Source: Podaxis mareebaensis
Lineage: Eukaryota; Basidiomycota; Agaricomycetes; Agaricales; Agaricaceae
Assembly (NCBI GenBank): GCA_018524725.1
Contig: JAEUWP010000445.1
Span: forward strand, 1-64,000
Direction: 5' to 3'
DNA length: 64,000 bases
The notes under the pieces are model-generated. The model made no database searches. It was given only the letters and a program-made list of their open reading frames with translations, and was not told the origin of the DNA. A program made the position numbers and the translations under genes. Shown in pieces: positions 33,001 to 44,500 of this stretch. Position 1 is the stretch's first letter; every line of letters begins with the position of its first letter.

Positions 33001-35272
33001 TCTCGGGGCTATGGTCCAGGATTTGCTTCAACTGCGTTTGCGGCTCACCAGAGTTGATGAACTCAGTCGAAGTTTTTGCCCAGATAAAGAGACCGGCAGC
33101 ACGGGCTGTCAACTCATCGATAGCAGCTGAACCAGGCCAGTCCTCCGGTAGAGAATCTGGATAACCTCCTGCGATCTTACGGAAGCGATGGAGGAAGAAC
33201 GTGCGGATATCGCCGGATGCTTGCGAGTTGACGGAGATACCAGAGGAAAGGTCAATGATAGTGCTGAAAGAAGAAAGGATGCTAGCGATATCGTCTTCCT
33301 CTCTACTTGTGACGATGAGCTTGAACTTGGCAGGAAGTCGAGGCCATCGTTTAAGCGTTTCCAAAAGATCTTCTCGGGCGTCGGAATGGCGTCCCTGAAG
33401 GCCACCACATTCGTCCAGAGCATCAATCACGATGACAGGAAGACGACCGGATGGAATATCGGTCGATTCTGACAAGGGCTCTTCAATGAGACTCCTGAAT
33501 AAGGTCTTGATGTTGGAAGAATTGACCTCGACTTCTTCATCTTCTAATCGCTCAACAATGCACCGCCTCGCGGAGGGGTATTGGCGGGCTAGATCGTAAG
33601 CCACACACCGCCACAAAGCGTTCGGTGTAGCTAGAGTAACCTTTGCACGATCAAATACAAAGTATGATCCGAGTCGGTGGTGGGCGCGTAAACGGGAAAC
33701 AATGCTCGATGCCAGGGTGGACTTGCCCACGCCAGGAAAGCCTCGGATCCAAAGCACGTTTTTGCTCTCGAAGTTGTTAGCCCAATTGTCAACGTCGGAT
33801 AGAATGTCTTGTCGAGTTCCCTCCATGCACTCTGTCGTCAGAGGATTTGCTTCTACTCCCTTGGGACGGAGTCGCTTCAACAGTGCATCGTCCTTGGCAG
33901 CATCTGATTCCGTGAATCAATGCGGGGGAGATACAAGAAGGTAGCTACTTACTCTGGATCTTGAGTAATAAATCTGTTTTCGCTCCAGCATCAATTGTAA
34001 CTCCTCTGTCGAACTGCTTCTGGAACACATTGTAGCGCTTGTCGAGGTCTTGAACCTTCTCCTGAATGGAATGGGCTTTAAGGAAGTTGGCTGACGTGAC
34101 GTGAATATTTAAGGATGGCCCCTTCTGAAATAACACTCACCCGTTCCACTTCTACTCGTCAACAACAGAATGAAGTTTTGTGTCTCTTCAATCAGAGGAT
34201 AGACCTCCTCTATTGTCTTCTTCAGCTGCTGTAAACGAGCGAATTGCTCAACGTCTTCAATGTACCGCATTGTCCTGGCCATGTTCTCAGCCAGCTCGAG
34301 AACGAGCTTGTCGCATTGATCTTGGGCATCAAGTTTCTGTGTCACCGATCTCAGCTTAGTCATGGAACGCCGCCACGAGAACTCACCTGGTAGATGACGT
34401 TAACGCAACCTAACACAGCTTTTGCGATAGGATCCAGCTGGATGCTATTAGTACCAACTCCTCGGTGGCGATGAACTTGAGCTAACCTCGCTGATCGCAG
34501 TCGAGAACTCCAGCAGTGTGGTCAAAAAACTCCTCGCCTTTCCCAAATGGTCCAACACACTCTTGAGTTCCTGTGATTTCTGTACCGCGACGTTCAAACT
34601 CGTTTGCAGCGAGTAAGGTCCCTGTATGCGCGGTTAACACTTGGAAAATGCGCGAAGTGAACGTCATACCGCAGCTATGTCAAGGCACATCTTTGGATCA
34701 GCGTGGATTTGACATTCTACAGACAAGGTCAAAGATACGAAGAAAAGAGACACAGATTAGGCTACCTATGTAGTGATCCTGTGTCACCGAATCCAAGAAG
34801 GATCGGATGTCTTCAAAAGGAACGACCACCCGTGCCAGGGTCTTATCCTTCGCAAGTCGTCGCCGCTTGCGGAGTTGAAGGATCAACACGGAGCCTTCCT
34901 GGAGATTTCTACATGGATTGTTAACCAAGAAACATGCGTAAACATGAACGACTCTGGACCCACAGGAAAGGGTTCAGTGGCCATCGAAGCAGGTCACTGA
35001 CTGCATTGTCCACGCTGGAGTCATTGTTGCAGGGCAACTTGGGGAAAGGCTTCCCGTCAACACTAAACTTGATGTATAACGCATTCTTGACAGGCTTAGC
35101 TGGCACTGCGGAGATTCCTGGGTGCTTCCTTTGAGTCAACTAGTCGAGGAGACAAAGACGGTCAGGACATACCAGCGATCTGAATAGTCTTCTGCGCTGC
35201 CAACGTTTTGACATCCTTATCGCCATCTGCTGCCAGGGATCGTGAGTCTCCTTTCGACGCCATCGATTTCAT
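30056..35272 (-). CDS. NACHT-WD40 protein (NLR-like, NWD class)
   Basis: Same architecture as fungal incompatibility and innate-recognition proteins of the HET-E/HET-D type: N-terminal effector or adaptor, NACHT NTPase, WD40 sensor. Reading from the start (35272 or 35263): a poorly resolved N-terminal part with a C2-like beta pattern (YIKFSVDGKPFPKLP, SVLILQLRKRRRLAKDKTLA), a helical region (LDHLGKARSFLTTLLEF; MARTMRYIEDVEQFARL), then NACHT with Walker A IRGFPGVGKST and Walker B VIVIDALDECGG (32372-33905). After a 51-nt intron (32321-32371) comes IYISALPFAP, a motif of this family, and 14 WD40 repeats, each ending in a WD-like dipeptide, enough for two seven-bladed propellers. The C-terminus GELLFWVPPWNRNGLWWPR is also family-typical. 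Repeats differ clearly from each other. N-terminal exon joins above 34.7 kb are uncertain. Confidence 0.88.
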
Positions 35273-37158
35273 TGCACGAGAAATTGCTGTAGGATGTCAC
35301 TGGTGGGAGTTTGTAGCTGTGAACAGAAGCGCGGGACAAACGGAGAACATTGCGGTGCGAATGTCATCAACAGGGTTTGATGGTGCTACCGAGTCACTTC
35401 CCGAGTGTCTCGTGGTCAGCTGTGGCAGCCGTGATACATGGAGTGGGTTAAGTAAAATCTTCACTTGTTAGACGTTCGATATTCAAAGAGCAACTAGACT
35501 TTCGATTGGAAGAAGGGGAAGGATTACATCGTTTTAGTGACCACAAGCGGCGTTTATATAAGTCCGAAACAGTGTGTATACAAAAAAGGAAAATAGACGT
35601 GGGAAACGTGTAATCAATTTGGGGTGAATGAACTCAAAGAACGCCCTCTCCTTACACCAGGTGGTCTTGTTGAAACGAACCGCACCGGTTTTGGGGTGAA
35701 GAAATGCTCTCACTACCAGTGGAACTAGACTGGATTATCAACAATGGCACTGAGCGTGCAAGGACGATAAACAAACGCATGTAAGCATGCAAATAGCAGA
35801 GAACCTCATATTATGGCTATGAGGTCAAGCCCGAAAAGAATCCCTTATGTCGTGATCGGAGTTTAAAACCAAGTACACTGCTAAAAGCATGATTACGCGT
35901 ATACGAAGTAAACGTGCAACGGGTCTTGCACAACAGAACCTACGTCGCTGCTGTAGGAGTCTGAGAGTCACAAACGCTCGTTCGTTAAATACCTAGGACC
36001 TTTCGCAAAAGTGCTCGAGAAGGATGTCTACTCGACCTAGAAGTCCATTTATCAGATCCTTCGAGCAGATAGAGCTTCGTCGCACATTCACAGTCTACCC
36101 CTCGTTATAGGGACGTATTTTGTTTTGTCAAATGCGGCCAAAACGTCTGCGACGAAAGGCAGCAATCGCGAGCTGTGATTAAAGATGAGATGCGGATTCA
36201 CCCATTTGCGTTCCGGGGCCCGTCAAGGAAGCTCTCGAGGTTCACACTACATCTATGATACTGAATCATCGCTTAGATTTGAAGCTTAAGTTACGGAGGG
36301 ATCGAGGCAAATGTACCCCGCCGCAATTATCACCTGGGTCCTCTGTGTTCGATGTTTCTCAGAGTGCTTCGACCAGTTAAAGGCCATCATCGCCTGTAGG
36401 TTGCGCAGTAATTCGGACTACATGTATGCTCGAAGCATTCCAACGTGATATAATTGCGCACCTCCTCCTTCCCAAGCCGCAATTATATTGTTGCGAGTAT
36501 GAAAGGAAGAAGAAATAGAGGCCGATTCTTCTTGTTGGGAGGGCCTTCGAACGTGTTCCTCTTCTTTTTTTAAAGCTATATGTCGTGATTTCCTGCTCCT
36601 GCATAACCCTGTGCCGGAGTGGGCTCGTCCGACCTAGACTCCAGGTAAGATGTGGCGATGATAATCTTGCCACACTGTGGCCGTGTGCGTGGACGTGTGG
36701 GAGGATCATTAGTACTTTGATGCGATTAGATCCGAGAAGTGTGGGCAGGTGCAGGCCCCCGCAGGTCGAGACTCGTAGTAGCGGGTCAATGATGGACAGG
36801 ACCAGACTCGGGAGAACGAGTCTAGACTTCCAGGCCTTTTAGCTCGGATATCCCAGCAGCCGTACGAGAAGACGCGAGAAATGGGGACCCGGAGGGCGAA
36901 GCTCATGTGGTTGATTGTTACGAGTATATTCAATTTTAGCACGTGGAATAAAGGAACAAGCCTCGTGTACATGCCCAGAAAATTGTTCATGTTCATCGAC
37001 ACTGAAGCACTGAAATATTGTTACAACCCGTTGATGGCTGCCGATTGGTGTTCAGATATTTGCATTCAAGCAGCATGAGCAGTCGGGGATGGTGACGAGG
37101 GATGTTAAAGAACAACCGTACGTGTCGGAATGAGATCGCCCAGTGTGCAGTGTGGACG
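35273..37158. other. Gene-free stretch
   Basis: About 1.9 kb upstream of the NACHT-WD40 gene. Short open stretches on both strands have no family resemblance or splice support. I see no repeat or RNA gene. Confidence 0.5.
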
Positions 37159-37505
37159 CTAGATTCCGTCGAGGGCTAGACCTTGGATTGCAAGCTCGCG
37201 AAAGACCATCATGCGACGTAGAGGCCAGTTCGGAGGAGCAAGATTAACATGGCTGAACAGATACTTGATTTGATGACAGAACCAACCTTGTTCCTGGAAA
37301 TGGGTGATATCGGACATTAGCGTCGTTATTTTTGGATATGTCGTGACGCGGGGGACGGAAGTTCCCGAGGTGAGTCTAGACCTCCCTAGACCCAACGAGA
37401 CCATTGCCAAAAAAGTGGAGGGAGCGCTCGGACAGGAGGTGGAATGCTGGTGGGGGACGCCAATGTTGGTGGATTTGCTAAGGGTTGCGGAGTTGGAAGA
37501 AACAT
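37159..37505 (-). CDS. Possible small protein gene, unknown
   Basis: The minus strand from a start at 37505 reads MFLPTPQPLANPPTLASP and ends the first exon near FWQWSRW. After an intron of about 115-120 nt with a good acceptor (CATTTCCAG) the second exon reads EQGWFCHQIKYLFSHVNL and stops at 37159-37161. Third codon positions are C/T-rich, as in real genes here. The donor site GTCTAG is poor, which is the main weakness. The protein would have about 80 residues and I recognise no family. It is divergent from SKN7 with 176 bp between starts. Confidence 0.3.
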
Positions 37506-37681
37506 GGTGCGATGTTGTTGAAGTACGGGAACGGATGCGCGACAAGGTTTAAGAGAGTTGGGCGGGAAAAGGGCGCGGGAGAAAGAATATGAGCGTGGGA
37601 AAGATTGAGCAGAAGGGGGTGTGGGCGGAGGTGGAGGAGAGTTATGGGTTGCTTCAGACGATTTGTTTATTATTTTAAGAG

Positions 37682-40600
37682 ATGGAAAACGTCGGACAAG
37701 GATCGTCTGGGCCATCTCATTTCCTCCATACAAATCAGCACTCTCACATTCTCAACCAAGTCCACTACTCCAACTCGACAGACAACTCTTCTTGGCACAC
37801 AAAACACGAATCGCCTCTTCCATCCATGAGCCAGCCCAAAGACTCTTCCTCCGCCACCCACGATGACTCCATGCCATCCACCAGCGACTTTGTCAAGAAG
37901 CTCTACAAGTGCGTTCGCGTCATCTCCATCCCTTCTTGTCTACATCTCCCTTCACAGGATGCTCGAGGACCCCTCCTTCCAGTCAGTTGTCTCATGGGGA
38001 CCCCACGGTGACTGCTTTGTCGTAAAAGTATGCCCTATCCCCCGATCCTCGCTCTTCGCTCACCCGTCGCTGCCAAGGACATGAACGAGTTCACCAAATC
38101 CATCCTCCCACGAATGTTCAAACACTCCAACTTCGCTTCCTTCGTTCGCCAGCTGAACAAATATGACTTCCACAAGGTCAAAAACACCGATGACAACCAA
38201 TTCGGAGAACATGTATGCCTCGCCTGCCAACTCAGTAATGATCCTCTAATACCGAAAGTAGAGCTGGACATTCCGCCATCCTGATTTCCACGCCGACCGT
38301 CGCGATGCATTAGAAAACATCAAGCGCAAGGTGCCTGCACAACGCAAGGCCGCACAGGCGGCTGCTGCTGCTGCTGCCCAAGCCCAGGCACAAGCCACTG
38401 CTGCACTCGCTGCATTTCCCTCCCTTGCCTCTCAATCCACTATTCTTCCAAACTCCGCCACTACATTGCAGACGCAGAGTCAACTACAAATCGACCAACT
38501 ACAACTCGAGATCCGGCGCCTAAAGGAAGAAGGCGAGGATCTCAGAAGTCGTCTAAGGGCCCTTGAGCGCAACTACGAGAGCGTCCTTGTCGAAATGGTC
38601 GGTTTCCAACGAGGCATGGCTCAGCAAGACGGTCTGATGCAAAACCTGATTGCCTACTTTCTGGGCAGCGAGAGTGGTAAGTATTCCTCCGCTCCTCCCT
38701 CTACGTTCTAGTTGTCTTCGGTTTATGGACCATATTCCTTCTCATGCCTTTGGCTTGGTGTATTCTGCTCACAGGGCGAAATGTCGGTCTATGATAGACG
38801 TGCATATGTTCCCGCCGCTTCTCTGCTCTTTCTATTCTGCTTTGTGTTTTCTTTCGCTCACTTCGATAAATTAATACCCACCGACGCCCAACTCGTATCT
38901 GTTCTATTTTCATGCCTGTTCCGAGGACGGATGACGTCTCCGTTATCTTTCCTGCTTTGCTCGGGTACACCAGGAGTCCAGACCACATAATTCCAGACCT
39001 GATCTGTTTTCCAATCACCTGCTGATTGATGGCAACTCGGCACAATGTCGCTTCATTTGCTTTGGTCTGCGCGCCTGGGTTCGCGTCTCCTAGTACCCCT
39101 TATGATTCTGTTTTCGACTTTCTTCAAGGGCCTAGCCCCGCCTCGACTGGGCGCGAGCTTCCCGTTCATTCCCTTGACATTTGATCTCCCTTCTATTTCC
39201 TTAGAAACCCTTCGTTTCGCAGTTTTACGCTTTCCACCCTGTCCTCAGATACATTGACCGGGGTATCGCTCTCATGTATGCAGTGTTTAGACCTTGCTTA
39301 ACGCCACCTTTCCCCTTCTTTCCCAGGAAAACTCAAGCACACGAACCCAACGTCGTTACTCAACCCACAGTCGACTCCCTCTGCCTCTATCCTACCTACC
39401 GCATCACTAAACTTCCCACTATCGTCACAACAACCTCAACCACAATCGCAACCCCAAGCTTCGACGTCCCAGTCCCAGCAACCTAGCGACTCGAATATTT
39501 TCACATCTGTCAACCGCTTCCTGAATTCTAACAACGCATCTTCCAGTGGAAATGGCGCCCGTGCAGGGTCAGGAGCGGGGTATGAATCCCCCATGGAGGT
39601 TGGCCGTGCTTCGTTGATGCAAATGAGCGAAATCAGTCGACGTGCGAATAGCTGGAGTAACAGTGACGGCTGGAGCAGTGATACTCAATCGCAAGCGCAA
39701 AGCTCGTCCGCTCCAGGCTCATTATTCCCCAGCGGGACCATCGATGGCACGACGCGCGCTGAAGCGCTTGCAAAGGTTGAAGAAATTTATCGTGGGCGTA
39801 TAGCTAATAGCTCTATCAACGGGAGTGCCGGTGTCACCCAGCAATGGAGTGGCCTCGAGCAGCAAAGGCAAGAGAGCGCTGCGGAGGAGTACGCTGGCGA
39901 CGCGTCGCAGCAGTCGCAGCAACTGCAGCAACCGACACAGCAAACAGGAACGTCCAATTCACTTTGGAATGCGTCTAGCCTGAACGAGGACCCGTCCAAG
40001 GCGATGATGCACGAGGGACTTCAAGTGTACACCGTTGGTCACCTCGTTCCTCGCAGTGTCACCGATGGGATGAACAACTGGGGTTACGACCCGTCCACTT
40101 CGAACACTGGGTATGCCGGACCCTCCGGGTCAGATCAGAGTCAAAGGTTTACCAAGGCAGCCGAAACGCAGGATGGCGCGGACGACCAACGCGTTGGAGA
40201 ATCCATGGACACAGATGATGAAGAGGAGGAACGGGTCATGCCTTCGCCCATGAATGACTCCTTCCCAGGTCAGCCGCCGCCGGATTCGTCTACATCAACT
40301 TCAGTCGGTGGGCCCTCAAACCTTGGTACCATCGTTCCCGCGAAAGCTTCGTCGTCCACGGCTCCAGGTGCCAAAAGCAAGAAGCTGCGCGTAAGGAGAT
40401 CGACATTCATTCCTGACTGGGCTGTCCCCCCGCGTGTACTGCTCGTGGATGATGATATTGTCAGTCGGAAGCTTGGGAGCAAGTTTTTGCAGGTGTTTGG
40501 GTGTACGATTGATGTTGCTGTTGATGGTGTGAGTGCGGTGAATAAGATGAATTTGGAGAAATACGACTTGGTGTTGATGGTGTGCTCTTTCCATCTTTTC

Positions 40601-41592
40601 TTGGTGCTTGGGCCTAGAACACTGATTTGTCTAAATTAGGACATCGTTATGCCCAAGTTGGATGGGGTCTCGGCAACGTCAATGATTCGCCAGTTCGACC
40701 ACTTGACGCCCATCATCTCAATGACGAGTAACTCGAAGCCTAGCGAGATTATGACTTATTACTCTTCCGGCACGTTTCTAAACAGCTACTTGCTCTTCTT
40801 CCTGTCCTTATCTGTGTCACAGGGATGAATGATATCCTGCCCAAGCCTTTCACGCAGGATGGCCTCTTTGACATGCTCGAGGTATGATTAGCATCCCGCC
40901 TTATCAACGACGCGCGTCTAACCTTAGCACAGAAACATCTCATGCACTTGAAAGCGATCCAACACATGAACAAGGTCTCACGTTCCATCGGCCTCCCACC
41001 TTTATCGGACTCGCAATTCGAACAAGCCGTCACAGCAGGTGCAGCAGCATCTCTCGCCTCATCGAAAACCCGACCTCAGAACCTCCTACTCGCTTCACCT
41101 TCATCTTCGCTATCCGATACCTCAGAACCTCAGTCCAACACCGTTACCTCACCTACCACTACCACCTCCAGTGTTCCATCTTATTCATCTATGAGTGGTC
41201 CTTATGGTTCATATCCTGGTTACGCCAACCAACAGGCGCAAGGGATGGATGATGAAGAGCGCGCCAACCCGCTCTCAAGTATGGGCTTGACGGACGAGCA
41301 GTATAACATGATATTGCAGAACATCATCAATGGGCAGAGCTTCATGAATGGAATGGTGGACAATGGTGGACCGTCATCAAGTGGTTCGTCGAGCTCGTCA
41401 CAACGATCGCAGATGGGCGGCATGAATGGGTCAATGGGGATGACAGGAATGAGTATGGATGTTGGTATGGGTATGGGTGGTGGCATGAACGTTGGGGTGA
41501 GTGTGGTTGGCGAGAAGCGAGGGTATGAGGAGGCCGGGCTCTCTGGGTCAAGTGGAAGGGAGAAGAGGAGCCGGTTCGAGGTCGTTGATTGA
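37682..41592 (+). CDS. SKN7: Skn7-type response regulator with HSF DNA-binding domain
   Basis: A nuclear regulator that receives a phosphate from a histidine phosphotransfer protein and drives oxidative or osmotic stress and cell-wall genes in other fungi. Eight exons (37682-37908, 37958-38027, 38078-38212, 38262-38676, 39327-40579, 40640-40769, 40823-40881, 40933-41592) sum to 2949 nt, 982 aa. The HSF-like domain reads [31 protein letters not shown] and [14 protein letters not shown] coiled coil follows (about 175-235). The receiver domain begins [19 protein letters not shown]; the phospho-acceptor aspartate is the first residue of exon 6 (DIVMPKLDG), followed by SMTSN and the invariant lysine in LPKPF. 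A Gly/Met/Ser-rich tail with a basic motif (REKRSRF) ends the protein. Intron 4 is 650 nt and intron 6 starts with GC; both are unusual here. Confidence 0.94.
38677..39326 (+). other. 650-nt intron of SKN7
   Basis: Donor GTAAGT at 38677 and acceptor CCCAG at 39326 join codons for SESG and KLKHTNP in frame. All other introns of the gene are 49-60 nt. The interior is pyrimidine-rich, especially 39030-39325, which resembles fungal promoter/5'-leader composition. I see no conserved protein in it. Confidence 0.75.
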
Positions 41593-44500
41593 ATGATTAT
41601 TCAGGCAGAGATTTTTTGGTCCGATGTTTCTGTTCGATCTTCTGGCTAATTTTTCGGACCTTTCATTTTTGAACTTCGAGATCTGGGACTTGTTTTGTGC
41701 TATGTTTTTCCCTTTTCTGCTTCTATTCGTGTGCTGTCGTCTATCAATGTATGTGTAATCTATGGCTCCCCATTTCTGCTTTCTTCGTTATCCATCTTCT
41801 CTATGCCCTTTCCCTCTCGCGCTATCCTCTTCCCATCGGGGCCACCTACACATTATTCCCCCCCTATCCCTACACGTTTACCATTTTCATTAAACGATAC
41901 GTTTCCGCTTCATCTCTCCTTTCATTCCGGACTTTACATTGTAACTGTATCGCACGTTCTTATGTCGACCCCCCTCACTGAAACACGAAACTTCGGACTC
42001 TTTATTCTGGGCTTGTAGGACGGATCGCTACTTGAGGAATTGAACCAGGAGAATGACGGTGGCTTACTTTGGGCACCTACGAGAGTGTCTTAAATCAATA
42101 CCCTATTGAGATAAGGTAACGCACTCGGCATATAACCATTCTGGAAGACAAACGACCTTCACCTGTACGCCTATCGTCCGTATGTGATCTTTGAATCGCG
42201 TGTTGTTGTTTCTCATCACCCAGATTCTTTTGGCTAAGCAGAGGGTGCTGACCGCACGTTACAGAACGTACGACGCTGCCGAGCGTTACAAGTATAACCA
42301 TGGTAGCCGATCGACTTGCGGTCGAAGAACCCAAGATTCGAGCGAGTTTCTCCCCCTGGTGAGGACTATCTAATTCCGGACGTGCACCCCTCCGGCAATC
42401 CCTTAATTGCGCACTGACATTCAAAGCGTCCATTGCAGGGCTACTATACATATCTGCTGTGGATAGACAGAGGTGTCGGACTCAACTTTCTGGTGAACCA
42501 TGCTTTTACGAAGGAATATATGTGGACCTGCCAATCTCATGGCACGACAGCTCAAATCTCACCTTAACGGTACAGGCGCGGGCAAGCAAAGTCAACCAGT
42601 TTAATATCTCAAAGACGGCTCGTGAGAATTAAACCCTATCCCGGCACGAGACTCAAAGTGACGAAATGAGTCGAAAAACACATTTCCCATATTTACCCAT
42701 GTGTTTTTGGCATTTTTAATGCACCATAAACGTCAGATCACATCAACAGGACAGGTTTTACCACGTCGACAGGCTCAGAACCATTAGCTGAAGAGGATTT
42801 AGACTGATTGTAAAGTTCGGGAATGTTTCGCTTGGCCTTTTTTCGTGGAAGCGGCATTGGAAGAAAAGTGGAAGAGCTGGGTTGATTATTTTGCATTTTT
42901 TTTGCAAAGTTTTCTTACGCAATAACCGCTCGTTAAATTTCTGTAACTTTCGGGGATCAAAATTCCCTTATCGAAAGGAGTCGATTGCACATACATAGTT
43001 TTAGATTTTCTGAAAAATTTTCGGCATTTTGCCAAAATTTTCGGACTCAACCACCTTAAATGAAAGTTTTTGAGTCAACAGCTCATTAGTTTTCTGAAAA
43101 TTATATATCATTCGAAAGCCCTTGATGAGATCTATCGATTGGTATGGGTTTCGTGACACTTGGAACAGCTCGGAAAACTTAGCGGACTCTGCTTGCCCGC
43201 GACTGTACCTCTTGCATCGTTCCAGGGAAGGATGTGATGGCACTTTAAAAAGTTATCATTGAATGCAAACCCGTGGCGTTTCATCTAACCTCTTCGGCCT
43301 CTTCGTCGACATGTTGCAGGTTTTCAGCCATTTTGGGTCCATCACCGTTACTCCACTGCTTGTATTGTCAAAGACCTCCTGAATACGGTGTGCGTAGATT
43401 AGGTGACGTGTTAGATACGTTCTCACACGGATCTGGAATCCAATGTATCATGATGGCGTTTGACACCGATTATGAGAGGACTAATGCAAAAAAGCCTCAC
43501 AGCCTTGACAGCTCCAGCGCTCTGAGCTATAATACTTATTTTGGCTTCTGGGTGAGGTGACTTACTTCGAGTCGATGAAGCCCAATTTCCATCTTTTCGC
43601 CCGAATTCGGCGGTGATACATGTTCCTTGTCTACCGTTCGAAACCTCCAAATGCATCTCTGCAGATTCCGGGGAGTCCCTCGAACACGTTCGGTGATGTG
43701 GTCTATTCAGCAGTACTTAGACATTGGAAACTGAGAGAAAAACTTGTTCATTGGGAAAGGCGGGGTTTCACCCGAGAAAAGGCTACTTCCAATGCGCACT
43801 GAGAAGGGTCAGACACAATCATGTCGTTCACAAAGATTAGCTTTCAAAACCCGCATCCCACAGTATAATCATCTTAGCCTAATTACCGCCGCAACCCCCT
43901 GGATGACCGCTTCTCCCCAAACCATGCGCTTGGAGCGGCTCTGATATCAGGAAGGACGATTGTACGTCAACAATTCTGTCGTTCTCAGCTACGCCGACGC
44001 GGCAGCCACGCTGTTAGGCTAGGCCACCTATACCTGCAGTAGTACCTCCCTCCTGAGTTATTGTCTACTCGGTTATGGATCGAATCTTAGTAGCCACGCT
44101 CATTCAGTTTGCGTTATCAACCTCCCAAATTCAAATTCACATGCAGGCGCCTCCCAGATATCTTCACCATAGACGGACGATCGGTAACAGGATCACAAAT
44201 TATCTTCAGATTCTGCAGCCCGATACCTAATAAGCCTGACCGCCGAGCGTGATTCTTGCAGGACGCGGTAGCCAAACAGGGTGATCAGCTCCGACTTGCG
44301 TCATGAACGGAGGTCGGTATAAGGAAAGGTAAGTGAGAGAGCCAAGTTCAGTCGCCCAGTGTGCTTATCCTTGGAAAGTAACTGTAACGAGTCACCTGAT
44401 GTGGCGTTTGAGCGCCAAAAGAGCAACAAAGCGTCTATCATCGACCCAAGTTTAGAACCGTTGTCCTCGGCCAGATCTTCCGATTGAGTCCTTGTAATTC

